NCBI RefSeq assembly: GCF_036408795.1
Contig: NZ_JAZGJP010000018.1
Coordinates: 1-34,589 of the forward strand
Direction of reading: 5' to 3'
Source of the DNA: Olsenella_L kribbiana
GTDB lineage: Bacteria; Actinomycetota; Coriobacteriia; Coriobacteriales; Atopobiaceae
Length of the DNA: 34,589 bases
Positions 22,205 to 30,961 of this stretch are shown piece by piece. Position 1 is the stretch's first letter, and each line of letters opens with the position of its first letter. The position numbers were made by a program, and so were the translations under genes. The notes beneath the pieces were generated by a model. It was not told the DNA's origin and searched no databases. It saw only the letters and a program-made list of their open reading frames with translations.

Positions 22205-24157
22205 GTGCGCAATTGTCTTGATCTGGACAAGGGCTGGCAGTTCACAGGCCCTTCGGGGGAAACGGTTCAGGTCGATGTACCGCATACCTGGAACGCCGAG
22301 GATGGCCAGGATGGAGGAAACGACTACTGGCGTGGCACCTGCACCTACAGGCGCCGCTTCGAGGTCCCTGACGGCTTCGATGCTGCCACCATGGAGGCAT
22401 GGCTCGAATTCCGCGGCGTCAATGCCTCTGCCGACGTGACGGTCAACGGACATCTGCTTGCCCACCATGATGGTGGATATTCGACCTTCAGGGTCGATGC
22501 CACGGACGTGCTGGCTCCGGCAGGGACTGCAGACGAGCTCGAGGTGGCAGTCGACAATTCCGTCAATGATCGCGTGTATCCGCAGAAGGCAGACTTCACG
22601 TTCTACGGAGGAATCTATCGCGACGTGAAGCTGATCGTGGTGCCGAAGACGCATTTCGAGCTTGGATATGCCGGCACGCCGGGCATCCATGTGGTGCCTG
22701 AGGTGCATGACGGGGACAGGGACGTGCCGGTCCAGGTGAGGACCTGGGTCTCGGGTCCGGACGCCGGAAGCTGCGAGACGAAGGTCCACATCTTCGATGC
22801 GGACGGAGCATGTGTGGCCTCGGGCGCCGGCACGGATGTGACGCTCGTGCTCGAAGGCGCGCACCGCTGGGATGGCACGCATGACCCCTATCTCTACCGT
22901 GCAGAGGCCGTGCTCATGGCGGCAGATGGCACGCAGCTCGACGAGGTGAGCACGCGCTTCGGCGTGAGGAGCTTCTCCTATGACCCGAAGAAGGGCTTCT
23001 TCCTGAATGGCAGGAGCTACCCTCTGCACGGCGTCTCCCGCCACCAGGACAGGAAGGGCATCGGCAATGCGCTCACGCCTGCCATGCACGAGGAGGACAT
23101 CGAGCTGATCTGCGAGGTCGGCGCCAACACGGTGCGCCTTGCCCACTACCAGCATGACCAGCACTTCTATGACCTCTGCGACGAGCGGGGCCTGGTGGTG
23201 TGGGCAGAGATCCCCTACATCTCGGAGCATCTTGCCCACGGCAACGAGAACACCCGCTCGCAGATGGAAGAGCTCATCGTCCAGAACGCGAACCACCCGT
23301 CCATCGTGTGCTGGGGCCTTTCGAACGAGATCACGATCTCGACGCACGACAAGAAGGCGATGCTCGAGAACCACCATGCGCTCAACGATCTGTGCCACAA
23401 GCTCGATCCTGCGCGCTTCACGACGCTTGCCTGCTACGCGATGTGCGGCCCCTTCAACCGGACAGCCTTCGTGAGCGATGTGGTCAGCTGGAATCTGTAT
23501 CTGGGATGGTATGTGCCAGGCCTGTTCCTGAACGACCTGTGGTTCGGCTTCTTCCATCTCGTGCATCCGAAGCGCACGATCGGCATGAGCGAGTACGGAT
23601 GCGAGGCCATGCCGAACCTCCATTCAGAACATCCCAGGCGGGGCGACCACACGGAAGAGTACCAGTGCATCTACCATGAGTACATGCTGCGCTTCTTCGG
23701 CAGGCACCCGTATCTGTGGGCGACGCATGTATGGAACATGTTCGACTTTGCAGCTGACGCCCGCAACCAGGGCGGCGAGCCCGGCATGAACCACAAGGGG
23801 CTTGTCACCTTCGACCGGGCGACGAAGAAGGATGCGTTCTATCTCTACAAGTGCTGGTGGAACCCCGAGCCCATGGTCCACATCTGCTCGAAGAGGTTCC
23901 GCGACCGTGCGCAGGACAGGATCCGCGTCAAGGTCTACTCGAACCAGCCGGAAGTCACGCTCTGCGTGAACGGCGAGGCTGTGGCAACGAAGCGGGCAGA
24001 CAAGGTCTTCACGTTCGACATCACGCTCCAGCCTGGCAAGAACGTGATCGTTGCCAAGGCTGGTGCGCTTTCCGACACGGCCGAGTTCTGGCGCGTCAGG
24101 AAGGAGAACGGCGCCTACAGCCTGAAGGGCAAGGGCGGCGGAGGCAACTGGACGTAA
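22205..24157 (+). CDS. uidA: glycoside hydrolase family 2, probable beta-glucuronidase
   Basis: A 650-residue cytoplasmic GH2 enzyme; there is no signal peptide. The order is a sugar-binding jelly roll (about residues 1-170, with VPHTWNAEDGQ and TFYGGIYRDVKL), an immunoglobulin-like domain (about 175-270), a TIM barrel (about 275-570) and a short C-terminal beta domain. The acid/base is E375 in CWGLSNEI and the nucleophile E463 in GMSEYGCEA. An N-x-K pair (N529, K531, in MNHKGLVTFDR) is at the position used by glucuronidases to bind the carboxylate, but related GH2 enzymes can also have it. Operon partners and the operator shared with uxuB-uxuA-uxaC favour beta-glucuronidase over beta-galactosidase. 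The GTG start follows AGGAGG by four bases. Confidence 0.85.
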   Translation: MRNCLDLDKGWQFTGPSGETVQVDVPHTWNAEDGQDGGNDYWRGTCTYRRRFEVPDGFDAATMEAWLEFRGVNASADVTVNGHLLAHHDGGYSTFRVDATDVLAPAGTADELEVAVDNSVNDRVYPQKADFTFYGGIYRDVKLIVVPKTHFELGYAGTPGIHVVPEVHDGDRDVPVQVRTWVSGPDAGSCETKVHIFDADGACVASGAGTDVTLVLEGAHRWDGTHDPYLYRAEAVLMAADGTQLDEVSTRFGVRSFSYDPKKGFFLNGRSYPLHGVSRHQDRKGIGNALTPAMHEEDIELICEVGANTVRLAHYQHDQHFYDLCDERGLVVWAEIPYISEHLAHGNENTRSQMEELIVQNANHPSIVCWGLSNEITISTHDKKAMLENHHALNDLCHKLDPARFTTLACYAMCGPFNRTAFVSDVVSWNLYLGWYVPGLFLNDLWFGFFHLVHPKRTIGMSEYGCEAMPNLHSEHPRRGDHTEEYQCIYHEYMLRFFGRHPYLWATHVWNMFDFAADARNQGGEPGMNHKGLVTFDRATKKDAFYLYKCWWNPEPMVHICSKRFRDRAQDRIRVKVYSNQPEVTLCVNGEAVATKRADKVFTFDITLQPGKNVIVAKAGALSDTAEFWRVRKENGAYSLKGKGGGGNWT

Positions 24158-24201
24158 GAGCCTTCGGCATCACAAGAGATCAAATCCAATATGGCAACCG
24201 C

Positions 24202-24252
24202 GCCTGGCCCTAAAGGCCAGGCAGGGAAATAGGTGCCTGCCATGCGCAGGCA
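24202..24252 (+). other. two tandem intergenic hairpins between GH2 and GH3 genes
   Basis: GCCTGGCC-ctaaa-GGCCAGGC (24202-24222) and TGCCTGC-catgc-GCAGGCA (24234-24252) follow each other in the 130-base gap. Neither has a T tract, so they are more likely mRNA processing or stability elements, or a weak attenuator, than full terminators. Confidence 0.55.
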
Positions 24253-24287
24253 GAGAGATATCCATGCGAAATGGGGGAGTGAAGTAC

Positions 24288-27200
24288 ATGGGCAAGAAGT
24301 CACCAGAACACAGGCTGATGACCCGCCGCGGCTTCTTTTCGGTAGGAGCGCTGGGCCTTGCGGCGGCATCGGGCATCGGTAGCGCTGTCGAGCAGTATGC
24401 TGCGACGCTCGACCAGAATTTCGGTACGAAGAGCTCCGAGTTCATCTCGACGAGCACCGACGCAGAGCCGCTGTATCAGGCATTCAGGCCAAGCGAGGAG
24501 CTTCTCAACGCAGATGGTTCCGGAAACTCGCATGCACTGATCCAGAAGGCAATCGATATGGGAAGGCGCCAGGCAGTTTCTGGTACGGTCCTTCTGAAGA
24601 ACGAGACCGCAGATGGCCGCGGCCTGCCCCTTGTGCCTGGCGAGCGCGTCACGCTTTTCGGCTCCCGTTCCCATACGCCCCTTCTCGGCTCTGGCATGGG
24701 CACCAAGGCGACCGGCCCCTGCATCACGCTCGAACAGGCACTGGGGTCTGATACATCGACCGACTTTGCCCACACCATTGCGACCGGTGTTGCAATGAAG
24801 CGCGTGAAGAATCCGGATGGCTCTTCTGCCATTGCCTTCAGCGATCCTGCTCCGACAATCCCGTCCTGGGCGGGAGACGAGTTCGAGATCGAGGGTGCAG
24901 GCCTCGAGCTGAACCCCACGATGATCTCCGCCTATGATGCGGTGAACCAGAGCAACAAGCTCGGCAACAACGAGCCTGCTTCCCCTTCGTTCGATCCTCA
25001 TGAGGCATCGCAGGACCAGCTCGAAGCGGCAGCGCCGGGCTTCCGTGACAGCTTCGGCCAGTACTCCGATGCTGCCATCGTCGTCCTGGGACGCCCGAGC
25101 TCCGAGTCGATCGACTTCCTGCCGGGCGGCGTAGCCGAAGGGACCGGTGCCAAAGAGCCGCTTGCCCTGACCGACAACGAGCGTGCCGCGATCGAGATGG
25201 CCAAGCAGTGCTCCCAGAACGTTATCGTGCTGCTGAACTCCTCCAACACGATGGAGGTCAGAGAGCTTGCCGACGATGAGGGAATCTCTGCCATCCTCTC
25301 TGTCGGCTTCCCGGGCTGCTATGGTCTTCTGGGCGTCGCAGATATCCTGATTGGCCGCGAGAGCCCGTCGGGCTGCCTTTCCGACATCATGGCAACGCAC
25401 AACATGAGCGCTCCTGCCATGCAGAACATGGGCAGCTACAGCTATGCGAATGCAAAGGATGTCCTGACCCGTCCGAGCGGTATGTCCGATACCTCTTCCC
25501 ACTATGTGGTCGAGGCAGAAGGCATCTATACTGGCTACCGCTACTATGAGACGCGCTACGCCGACGCCGTGCTCGGACAGGGCAATGCCTCCTCTGCTGC
25601 TGGCGCCACGGTCCTCGAAGACCGTTGGGACTACGCCTCCGAGGTCACCTACGGCTTCGGCTATGGCCTTTCCTATACGACGTTCATGCAGACATTTGCA
25701 GGCGAGCCGAAGCTTTCGGTCACGAAGGGCAAGCAGGGCAGCACCGAGGTGCGCCTTACCGTCGCGGTCGATGTCGCAAACACCGGGTCTTCTGAGGGCC
25801 GCTCGGTCGTCCAGATCTATGGACAGGCACCGTATGTGGCAGGAGGCGTCGAGAAGCCTGCCATCCAGCTTCTGGGCTTCGCGAAGACCTCCGTCATCCA
25901 GCCGGGTGGCCATGAGACCGTGACGGTCGAGGTCGATCTCGAGCACCTTGCAAGCTATGACGGGACAAAGACGAATGCGGACGGCACGACGGGCTCCTTT
26001 GTCTTCGAGCCGGGCACCTACTGGTTCGCCTTTGGCAATGGCGCCCACGATGCCCTGAATGCAGTCCTTGCTGCCTCGGGCGTCGATGCCGGACGCCTCG
26101 CGGGAAGCGCAGATGCGTCCCATGCCTGGCGTCTCGATGTCACGGATGCCGTCCTTCCTGCCGATGCGTTCTCGGTCTCGAAGACGGGCGTGGCAGTGAG
26201 CAACCATCTCGACTATGCAGACTGGAACCACTTCCAGCCGGGCGAGGTCACCTATCTTTCCCGCGCAGACTGGGCAGGGACCTACCCGCACTCCTACTCC
26301 GACCTCACGCTCACGGACTCCCAGCTTATCGACTACCTGAACGGCAACTACTACGAGGTCAGGACCACAGACGACACTTCCGGCATCGTCTGGGACAAGA
26401 GCTCGGACGTGATGTTCTGGGATCTTGCGGGACTCGACTACGACGACGAGCTCTGGAATGATGCCCTCGACAAGATGTCTCTCAAGGAGGCGCTCTTCCT
26501 TGCGACGTTCGGCGGCCCTGCCATCCCAGGCGTGAAGTCTCTGGGGCTCTGCGAAGCGAACATGACCGAGAACATGGGCATCGGCTTCGCGGTATCGCTG
26601 ACAGCCAATGTCGATGCCAACTCCCCCTGGGCAATCGATCCGAAAGATCCCAATGCCGCATGGCAGGGAAGCGTCCTGGGCGGAGCCACGCTGCTCGCTG
26701 CATCGTTCGATTCCGATCTCATGTATGCGGAGGGCCAGCTCGTCGGCGAGGAATCGCTCTTTGTCGGCCTGCCGATCCTCTGGGGCCCGGGCCTCAATAC
26801 CCACCGCCATGCCTACAACGGCCGCAACGGCGAGTACTATTCCGAAGATCCGGTGCTGACCGGCACCTGCGGCATGGAATTCGCGGTCGGTGCCGAGGAC
26901 TTCGGCCTCGTGGTCGCACCGAAGCACTTTGCCTTCAATGACCAGGAAACGAACCGCGCCGGTGTCGCTCCGTACATGACCGAGCAGAAGGCACGCGAAG
27001 GGGATCTGCGCGCCTTCCAGATTGCGTTCGAGGCTGCGAAGTATGCCGCAGACGATCCGTCGCGCCGCCTCAAGGGCGTGATGACATCGTTCAGCAAGAT
27101 CGGTGCCGTCGAGTGCACCTGCTCCGAGGGTCTCATGACCGACATCCTCAGAAACGAATGGGGAGGGCACGGCTACTTCGTCACCGACATCTACGACGAT

Positions 27201-27605
27201 ACCGACCTCTATGCCGCTGTCCTCAATTCCGGCGTCAGCTGCTACGATACCCGTGGCATCTCCGGCTTCGACAGCGCCGGCACCACGATCGAGGGCAACC
27301 AGGTGTTCAGGACCCAGGCAAACGGGATCCAGGCAGGCATGGCAACGGTCGAGCATGATGCGAACCTGCAGCAGCATGTCAAGGAATCGGCACACAACGT
27401 GCTCTATGCCTTGGCACAGAGCAACCTCGTGAACCGCTACAACACGACGGCAAAGGTCGAGAAGCGCATGACCTGGTGGAGAGGATCGTATCTGGGGCTC
27501 GCTGCCGCATCCGGCGTCCTTGCCATCGGTGCGCTCGCATCCCAGGCCCGTCTCGCATCCAAGGGCGCAGCCGATGACGGCGATGGCGCCGGCAAGGAGG
27601 AATAG
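24288..27605 (+). CDS. domain-permuted glycoside hydrolase family 3 enzyme, Tat-exported and membrane-anchored
   Basis: This very large (1105-residue) GH3 protein has its domains in swapped order. The GH3 C-terminal alpha/beta domain comes first (about residues 85-400; SGTVLLKNE, FGSRS, LLNSSNTME, SVGFPGCYG). A fibronectin-like domain follows (about 470-590; YGFGYGLSYTTF). The (beta/alpha)8 domain comes last (about 735-1040), with KHFAFNDQETNR (K879) and the nucleophile D967 in GYFVTDIYDD. Residues 12-17 (TRRGFF) with the hydrophobic run after them form a Tat-like signal. A hydrophobic segment (about 1068-1084) and charged tail at the end look like a C-terminal anchor. Export would place the enzyme on the cell surface. 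I chose ATG 24288 (GGGGGAG eight bases upstream); ATG 24264 is possible. Substrate is unknown; beta-glucosidase-like activity on plant glycosides is the usual family role. Confidence 0.88.
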   Translation: MGKKSPEHRLMTRRGFFSVGALGLAAASGIGSAVEQYAATLDQNFGTKSSEFISTSTDAEPLYQAFRPSEELLNADGSGNSHALIQKAIDMGRRQAVSGTVLLKNETADGRGLPLVPGERVTLFGSRSHTPLLGSGMGTKATGPCITLEQALGSDTSTDFAHTIATGVAMKRVKNPDGSSAIAFSDPAPTIPSWAGDEFEIEGAGLELNPTMISAYDAVNQSNKLGNNEPASPSFDPHEASQDQLEAAAPGFRDSFGQYSDAAIVVLGRPSSESIDFLPGGVAEGTGAKEPLALTDNERAAIEMAKQCSQNVIVLLNSSNTMEVRELADDEGISAILSVGFPGCYGLLGVADILIGRESPSGCLSDIMATHNMSAPAMQNMGSYSYANAKDVLTRPSGMSDTSSHYVVEAEGIYTGYRYYETRYADAVLGQGNASSAAGATVLEDRWDYASEVTYGFGYGLSYTTFMQTFAGEPKLSVTKGKQGSTEVRLTVAVDVANTGSSEGRSVVQIYGQAPYVAGGVEKPAIQLLGFAKTSVIQPGGHETVTVEVDLEHLASYDGTKTNADGTTGSFVFEPGTYWFAFGNGAHDALNAVLAASGVDAGRLAGSADASHAWRLDVTDAVLPADAFSVSKTGVAVSNHLDYADWNHFQPGEVTYLSRADWAGTYPHSYSDLTLTDSQLIDYLNGNYYEVRTTDDTSGIVWDKSSDVMFWDLAGLDYDDELWNDALDKMSLKEALFLATFGGPAIPGVKSLGLCEANMTENMGIGFAVSLTANVDANSPWAIDPKDPNAAWQGSVLGGATLLAASFDSDLMYAEGQLVGEESLFVGLPILWGPGLNTHRHAYNGRNGEYYSEDPVLTGTCGMEFAVGAEDFGLVVAPKHFAFNDQETNRAGVAPYMTEQKAREGDLRAFQIAFEAAKYAADDPSRRLKGVMTSFSKIGAVECTCSEGLMTDILRNEWGGHGYFVTDIYDDTDLYAAVLNSGVSCYDTRGISGFDSAGTTIEGNQVFRTQANGIQAGMATVEHDANLQQHVKESAHNVLYALAQSNLVNRYNTTAKVEKRMTWWRGSYLGLAAASGVLAIGALASQARLASKGAADDGDGAGKEE

Positions 27606-27607
27606 CA

Positions 27608-28051
27608 ATGGCTGCTATGAACAAGAAGAAAGGCGCAGGCTTCTACATCGGAGCCGTCGCCCTCATCCTGGCTGTGGCAGGTGCCGCTGCAGCTGTCTTT
27701 TCGAGCACGATCAGCGCCGACTATGCGCTGGCCAATCTGCCACTCGTCCTTCTGGGCATCGTCTGCGCGATCGTGCTCGCAGCCGTGCCGAAGGCAGTCC
27801 AGCTCAAGGGCAAGGCACAGCTCTTCGTGCCCTTCATCGCCCAGGGCGTGAGCGTGTTTTTGCTGGCGCGCGTCGCCCTCGATGTGCTCGCAGCGCGAAT
27901 CCTGCTGATCTCCGGCCTCTTCACCTGGAACTCCGGCAATGCAGTCGGCTGGAGCGTCTTCAGGGCCACCGTGGTAGCGGCTGCCCTTCTGCTTGCGGCT
28001 GCCGTGCTCCTCGTCGTGAGGGCCTTCGCTCCTGACGCAAAGCGCGCCTAG
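27608..28051 (+). CDS. small four-helix membrane protein
   Basis: A 147-residue hydrophobic protein with about four predicted membrane segments: FYIGAVALILAVAGAAAAVF (about 12-31), LANLPLVLLGIVCAIVLAAV (about 41-60), LFVPFIAQGVSVFLLARVAL (about 72-91) and FRATVVAAALLLAAAVLLVV (about 118-137). The ends are basic. I know no function. It begins two bases after the GH3 stop, and its GGAGGA ribosome binding site lies in the last codons of the GH3 gene, so translation is probably coupled. It may help anchor, fold or position the GH3 enzyme, or work with the following symporter; this is inference from position only. Confidence 0.85.
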   Translation: MAAMNKKKGAGFYIGAVALILAVAGAAAAVFSSTISADYALANLPLVLLGIVCAIVLAAVPKAVQLKGKAQLFVPFIAQGVSVFLLARVALDVLAARILLISGLFTWNSGNAVGWSVFRATVVAAALLLAAAVLLVVRAFAPDAKRA

Positions 28052-28057
28052 CATCTG

Positions 28058-28092
28058 GCTGCCGCCTGCATCCTTCCCGTGCAGGCGGCAGC
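28058..28092 (+). other. intergenic hairpin before the symporter gene
   Basis: A 13-bp perfect stem (28058-28070 with 28080-28092) with a nine-base loop follows the membrane protein stop. There is no T tract, so it may be a partial terminator or an mRNA stability element inside the operon. Confidence 0.55.
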
Positions 28093-28139
28093 GCCTGATG
28101 CGCAATCCGATCTGTCCGAACAAGAAAGCGAGATATCCT

Positions 28140-29750
28140 ATGCCACAGGCAAGCAAGACTGACGGACGCACGGACGCCGCCAGCATGCGCACAGGGGCAG
28201 ACGGGCTCAACCGCGCCAAGCTCTACCAGCTCGTGCTCTTCCCCTTCAACAATGGCGCGACGAACGTCTACTACGTCCTCCTCATGAACTATATCGCCTA
28301 CTACGCAGAAGGCGTGCTCGGGCTGCTTCTGGCCTTCGCGACGACGATGGTCACGGTGACGCGTGCGCTCGATGCCTTCATCGACCCCGTCGTCGGCATG
28401 CTGATCGACCGCACCCAGACCCGCTTCGGCAAGTTCCGCCCCTTCATGGTGCTCGGAAACCTTGTCATGATCGTCTCGTCCCTCTGCCTGTTCTATGGCA
28501 CAAGGCTCATTCCGGCAGACAACGTGGCTGTGCGCTATGTGGGCTACACGTTCTTCTACATCCTCCTCATGGTCGGCTACTCGATCCAGACCTCCTGCAC
28601 GCGTGCGGGACAGACCTGCCTCACGAACGACCCGAAGCAGCGCCCGACCTTCACGCTCTTCAACACCATCGCCTCCCTTGTCGGCATGGGCGTCACGATG
28701 GCAGTGGCATCGCTCGTGGGCGGCGTCGTCGGCTTCAGGACCGAACAGTTCTTCAACATCGTGATCCCGCTCGTGATCTGCCTTTCTGCTGCCCTGACGG
28801 CGCTGGCCGTCATCGGCATCGCAGGCAAGGACAGGCCCGAGTTCTGGGGGCTCGGCGCCGGCGCAGATGCTCCCGAGCTCAAGGTCCGCGACTATGTACG
28901 GATCTTCCGCGAGAACCATGAGCTCAAGCGCCTGATCGTCGCTGCCTCCGGCACGAAGTTCGCCTTCGCGGTCGCCACGAACACCTCGGTCGGCATCCTG
29001 CTCTACAGCTGCATGATGGGCAACTACAACGGCCTCTATCTGCCGATGTATGTCCTGGGCTATGCGTTCTCGGCTCCGTTCTTCCTGGGCGGCCTGAAGC
29101 TCTCGCAGAAGCAGGGCCAGAAGAAGACGCTGGTCACGTTCACGTCGCTTGCGCTTGTGCTGTACCTCGGCGTCTGCGCGCTGCTCATGCTGTGGCAGCC
29201 AGGCAATCCTGCGCTGACTCTTTCCATCTTCTCGACAGAGGGCGGCTTCCACCTGACGCTCAATGCCTACACGATCATCTTCATCGTGCTCTATGGGCTG
29301 GGCTATGGCGCCTACTACTCGACGGCAGACATGGCCATCCCGATGATTGCCGATGTCTCCGACTACGAGATGTTCCGTTCGGGCAGCTATGCGCCGGGCG
29401 TGATCGGCACGCTCTTCTCGTTCGTGGACAAGCTCGTGAGCTCGCTTTCGACCACGGTGGTAGGCATCGCCCTCCTGGCGGTCGGCCTCAGCCATCTGCC
29501 CGATACCACCACGGCCTATGTGCCGGGCATGAAGGGCCTCACGATCGTGCTCTTCTGCATCATCCCGATGATTGCCTGGGTGCTCACCCTTGTCGCAATG
29601 AAGGGCTACACGCTGACCGGCAAGCGCATGGAGGAGATCCAGGCCGTGAATGGCGCCCGCAAGGCCGCCATCGAGGCAGGCATGCCGGTCGAAGAGGCGA
29701 TGGAGCGCTGGAAGGATGCGCAAGACCTCGAAGATGGAGCTAAGGCCTAG
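28140..29750 (+). CDS. GPH-family sugar/glucuronide:cation symporter
   Basis: This 536-residue MFS-type transporter has about twelve membrane helices. The GPH (glycoside-pentoside-hexuronide) hallmark FIDPVVGMLIDRTQTRFGKFR lies between helices 2 and 3, preceded by FPFNNGATNVYYVLLMNYI. A second-half signature, YYSTADMAIPMIADVSDYE, is also present. GPH symporters such as UidB, MelB and XylP import glycosides with H+ or Na+. Here the operon (GH2, GH3, membrane protein) and shared operator suggest uptake of beta-glucuronides, or of products released outside by the GH3 enzyme. ATG 28140 is preferred because codon use before it is atypical; ATG 28098 is in frame. The C-terminal tail (KRMEEIQAVNGARKAA onward) is cytosolic. 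A strong terminator follows. Confidence 0.9.
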   Translation: MPQASKTDGRTDAASMRTGADGLNRAKLYQLVLFPFNNGATNVYYVLLMNYIAYYAEGVLGLLLAFATTMVTVTRALDAFIDPVVGMLIDRTQTRFGKFRPFMVLGNLVMIVSSLCLFYGTRLIPADNVAVRYVGYTFFYILLMVGYSIQTSCTRAGQTCLTNDPKQRPTFTLFNTIASLVGMGVTMAVASLVGGVVGFRTEQFFNIVIPLVICLSAALTALAVIGIAGKDRPEFWGLGAGADAPELKVRDYVRIFRENHELKRLIVAASGTKFAFAVATNTSVGILLYSCMMGNYNGLYLPMYVLGYAFSAPFFLGGLKLSQKQGQKKTLVTFTSLALVLYLGVCALLMLWQPGNPALTLSIFSTEGGFHLTLNAYTIIFIVLYGLGYGAYYSTADMAIPMIADVSDYEMFRSGSYAPGVIGTLFSFVDKLVSSLSTTVVGIALLAVGLSHLPDTTTAYVPGMKGLTIVLFCIIPMIAWVLTLVAMKGYTLTGKRMEEIQAVNGARKAAIEAGMPVEEAMERWKDAQDLEDGAKA

Positions 29751-29777
29751 ATAGCCGCTTGCGATCGGTCTATATGG

Positions 29778-29810
29778 AGTCCGGCCCGAAAGGGCCGGAC
29801 TTTCTCTTTT
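29778..29810 (+). terminator. strong intrinsic terminator of the GH2-GH3-symporter operon
   Basis: AGTCCGGCCC (29778-29787) pairs with GGGCCGGACT (29792-29801) over a GAAA tetraloop, followed by TTCTCTTTT. Confidence 0.95.
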
Positions 29811-29921
29811 CCGGAGGCTTTGGAGTGGAGCCTCAGGGGAGGGGCCGTGCCGTGCCTTGCGCCGCTCCTATTTGGAGTATGGTGGAGCTGATGAAATGGT
29901 GTGGCCGAAGGAGGAAACCCG

Positions 29922-30806
29922 ATGTTCGATCATGAGCCGGTGCCGGGCAGGAACGATCCCTGCTGGTGCGGAAGCGGGAAGAAATACAAGAAATGCCATG
30001 AAGCATCCGACATGAAGATGGAGCGGCTCTACGATGACGGCGAAGAGGTGCTGCCGCGCTCGCTTTTGAAGATGCCGAGAGACATCGAGGGCATCAAGGC
30101 CTCTGCTGCCGTGAACATGGGTGTGCTCGACTATGTGGGAGAGCATATCCGTGCCGGCATCTCGACGATGGACATCAACGAGTGGGTCGAGTCCTACCTT
30201 TCGGCACATGGCGCCGTGTCGGCCGACCTCAACTTCGAGGGCTACCCCTATAGCGTCTGCACCTCCATCAACGATGTCGTATGCCATGGCTTCCCGAACA
30301 AGGATGACGTGCTCCAGGATGGTGACATCATCAATGTGGACATGTCCACGATCAAGGGCGGCTACTTCTCCGATTCCTCCCGCATGTTCTGCATCGGCGA
30401 GGTCTCGCCTGAGCGCAGGCGCCTGGTCGATGTCTGCCATGAGTCGGTGAAGGCAGGCCTTGCTGCCGTGAAGCCCTGGGGGCATCTCGGCGATGTGGGT
30501 GCAGCCGTGCACAAGGTCTGCACCGACGCAGGGTTCACGGTCGTCGAGGAATACGGTGGCCACGGTATCGGCAAGGAGTTCCACGAGGATCCGTTCGTGA
30601 GCTTCGTCTCCGATCCAGGAACCGGCCCCATCCTCGTGCCGGGCATGTGCTTCACGATCGAGCCGATGGTAAACGCCGGCAAGCCGGGCATCCGCACGGA
30701 CCGGAGCAACGGCTGGATCGTCCGCACGCGGGATGGCTCCGACTCCGCCCAGTGGGAAGTCCAGCTCGTCGTAACCGAGGATGGCTACGAGCTTCTGTCC
30801 TGGTAG
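29922..30806 (+). CDS. map: type I methionine aminopeptidase with N-terminal SEC-C motif
   Basis: A 294-residue cytosolic metalloprotease that removes the initiator methionine from nascent proteins. A SEC-C zinc motif comes first (GRNDPCWCGSGKKYKKCH; C14, C16, C25, H26), as in the extended actinobacterial and clostridial MetAPs that may contact the ribosome. The pita-bread fold follows, with the expected metal ligands: Asp in DIINVDMSTI, Asp in GGYFSDSSRMF, His in YGGHGIGKEFHEDP, Glu in CFTIEPM and Glu in AQWEVQLVVTEDG. VCHGFPN, the substrate-pocket motif, is also present. GAAGGAGG lies upstream of ATG 29922. It is monocistronic, bounded by hairpins on both sides. Confidence 0.95.
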   Translation: MFDHEPVPGRNDPCWCGSGKKYKKCHEASDMKMERLYDDGEEVLPRSLLKMPRDIEGIKASAAVNMGVLDYVGEHIRAGISTMDINEWVESYLSAHGAVSADLNFEGYPYSVCTSINDVVCHGFPNKDDVLQDGDIINVDMSTIKGGYFSDSSRMFCIGEVSPERRRLVDVCHESVKAGLAAVKPWGHLGDVGAAVHKVCTDAGFTVVEEYGGHGIGKEFHEDPFVSFVSDPGTGPILVPGMCFTIEPMVNAGKPGIRTDRSNGWIVRTRDGSDSAQWEVQLVVTEDGYELLSW

Positions 30807-30832
30807 GCAGAGACTCGAAGGACGCTTCGTCG

Positions 30833-30865
30833 GAAGGCATGCGGGGGCATTCCCTGCATGCCTTC
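30833..30865 (+). terminator. intrinsic terminator of map
   Basis: A 14-bp stem (30833-30846 with 30852-30865, one G-T wobble) with loop GCATT lies 27 bases after the stop. The downstream T run is short. Confidence 0.75.
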
Positions 30866-30961
30866 TTCCGTATCGGGCGTGCCGTCTGCATGCTGGGGTC
30901 TTTGAAGCGCCGGAGCGCGCGGCTAGACTGGAGGAAATGCGTACAGGAAAGGGGTCCTGCC

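Noticed and set aside
21767..23623. 618-codon open frame on the minus strand opposite the GH2 gene
   Set aside because: It is a codon-bias shadow of the GH2 gene that also runs through the AT-rich promoter region; no family match and no ribosome binding site seen.
24300..27608. 1102-codon open frame on the minus strand opposite the GH3 gene
   Set aside because: The protein has no recognisable domain and is the mirror of a strongly G/C-biased gene; the plus strand encodes a clear GH3 enzyme.
27960..29723. 587-codon open frame on the minus strand opposite the GPH symporter
   Set aside because: His/Arg/Glu-rich sequence without domains; the plus strand carries an unmistakable GPH transporter.
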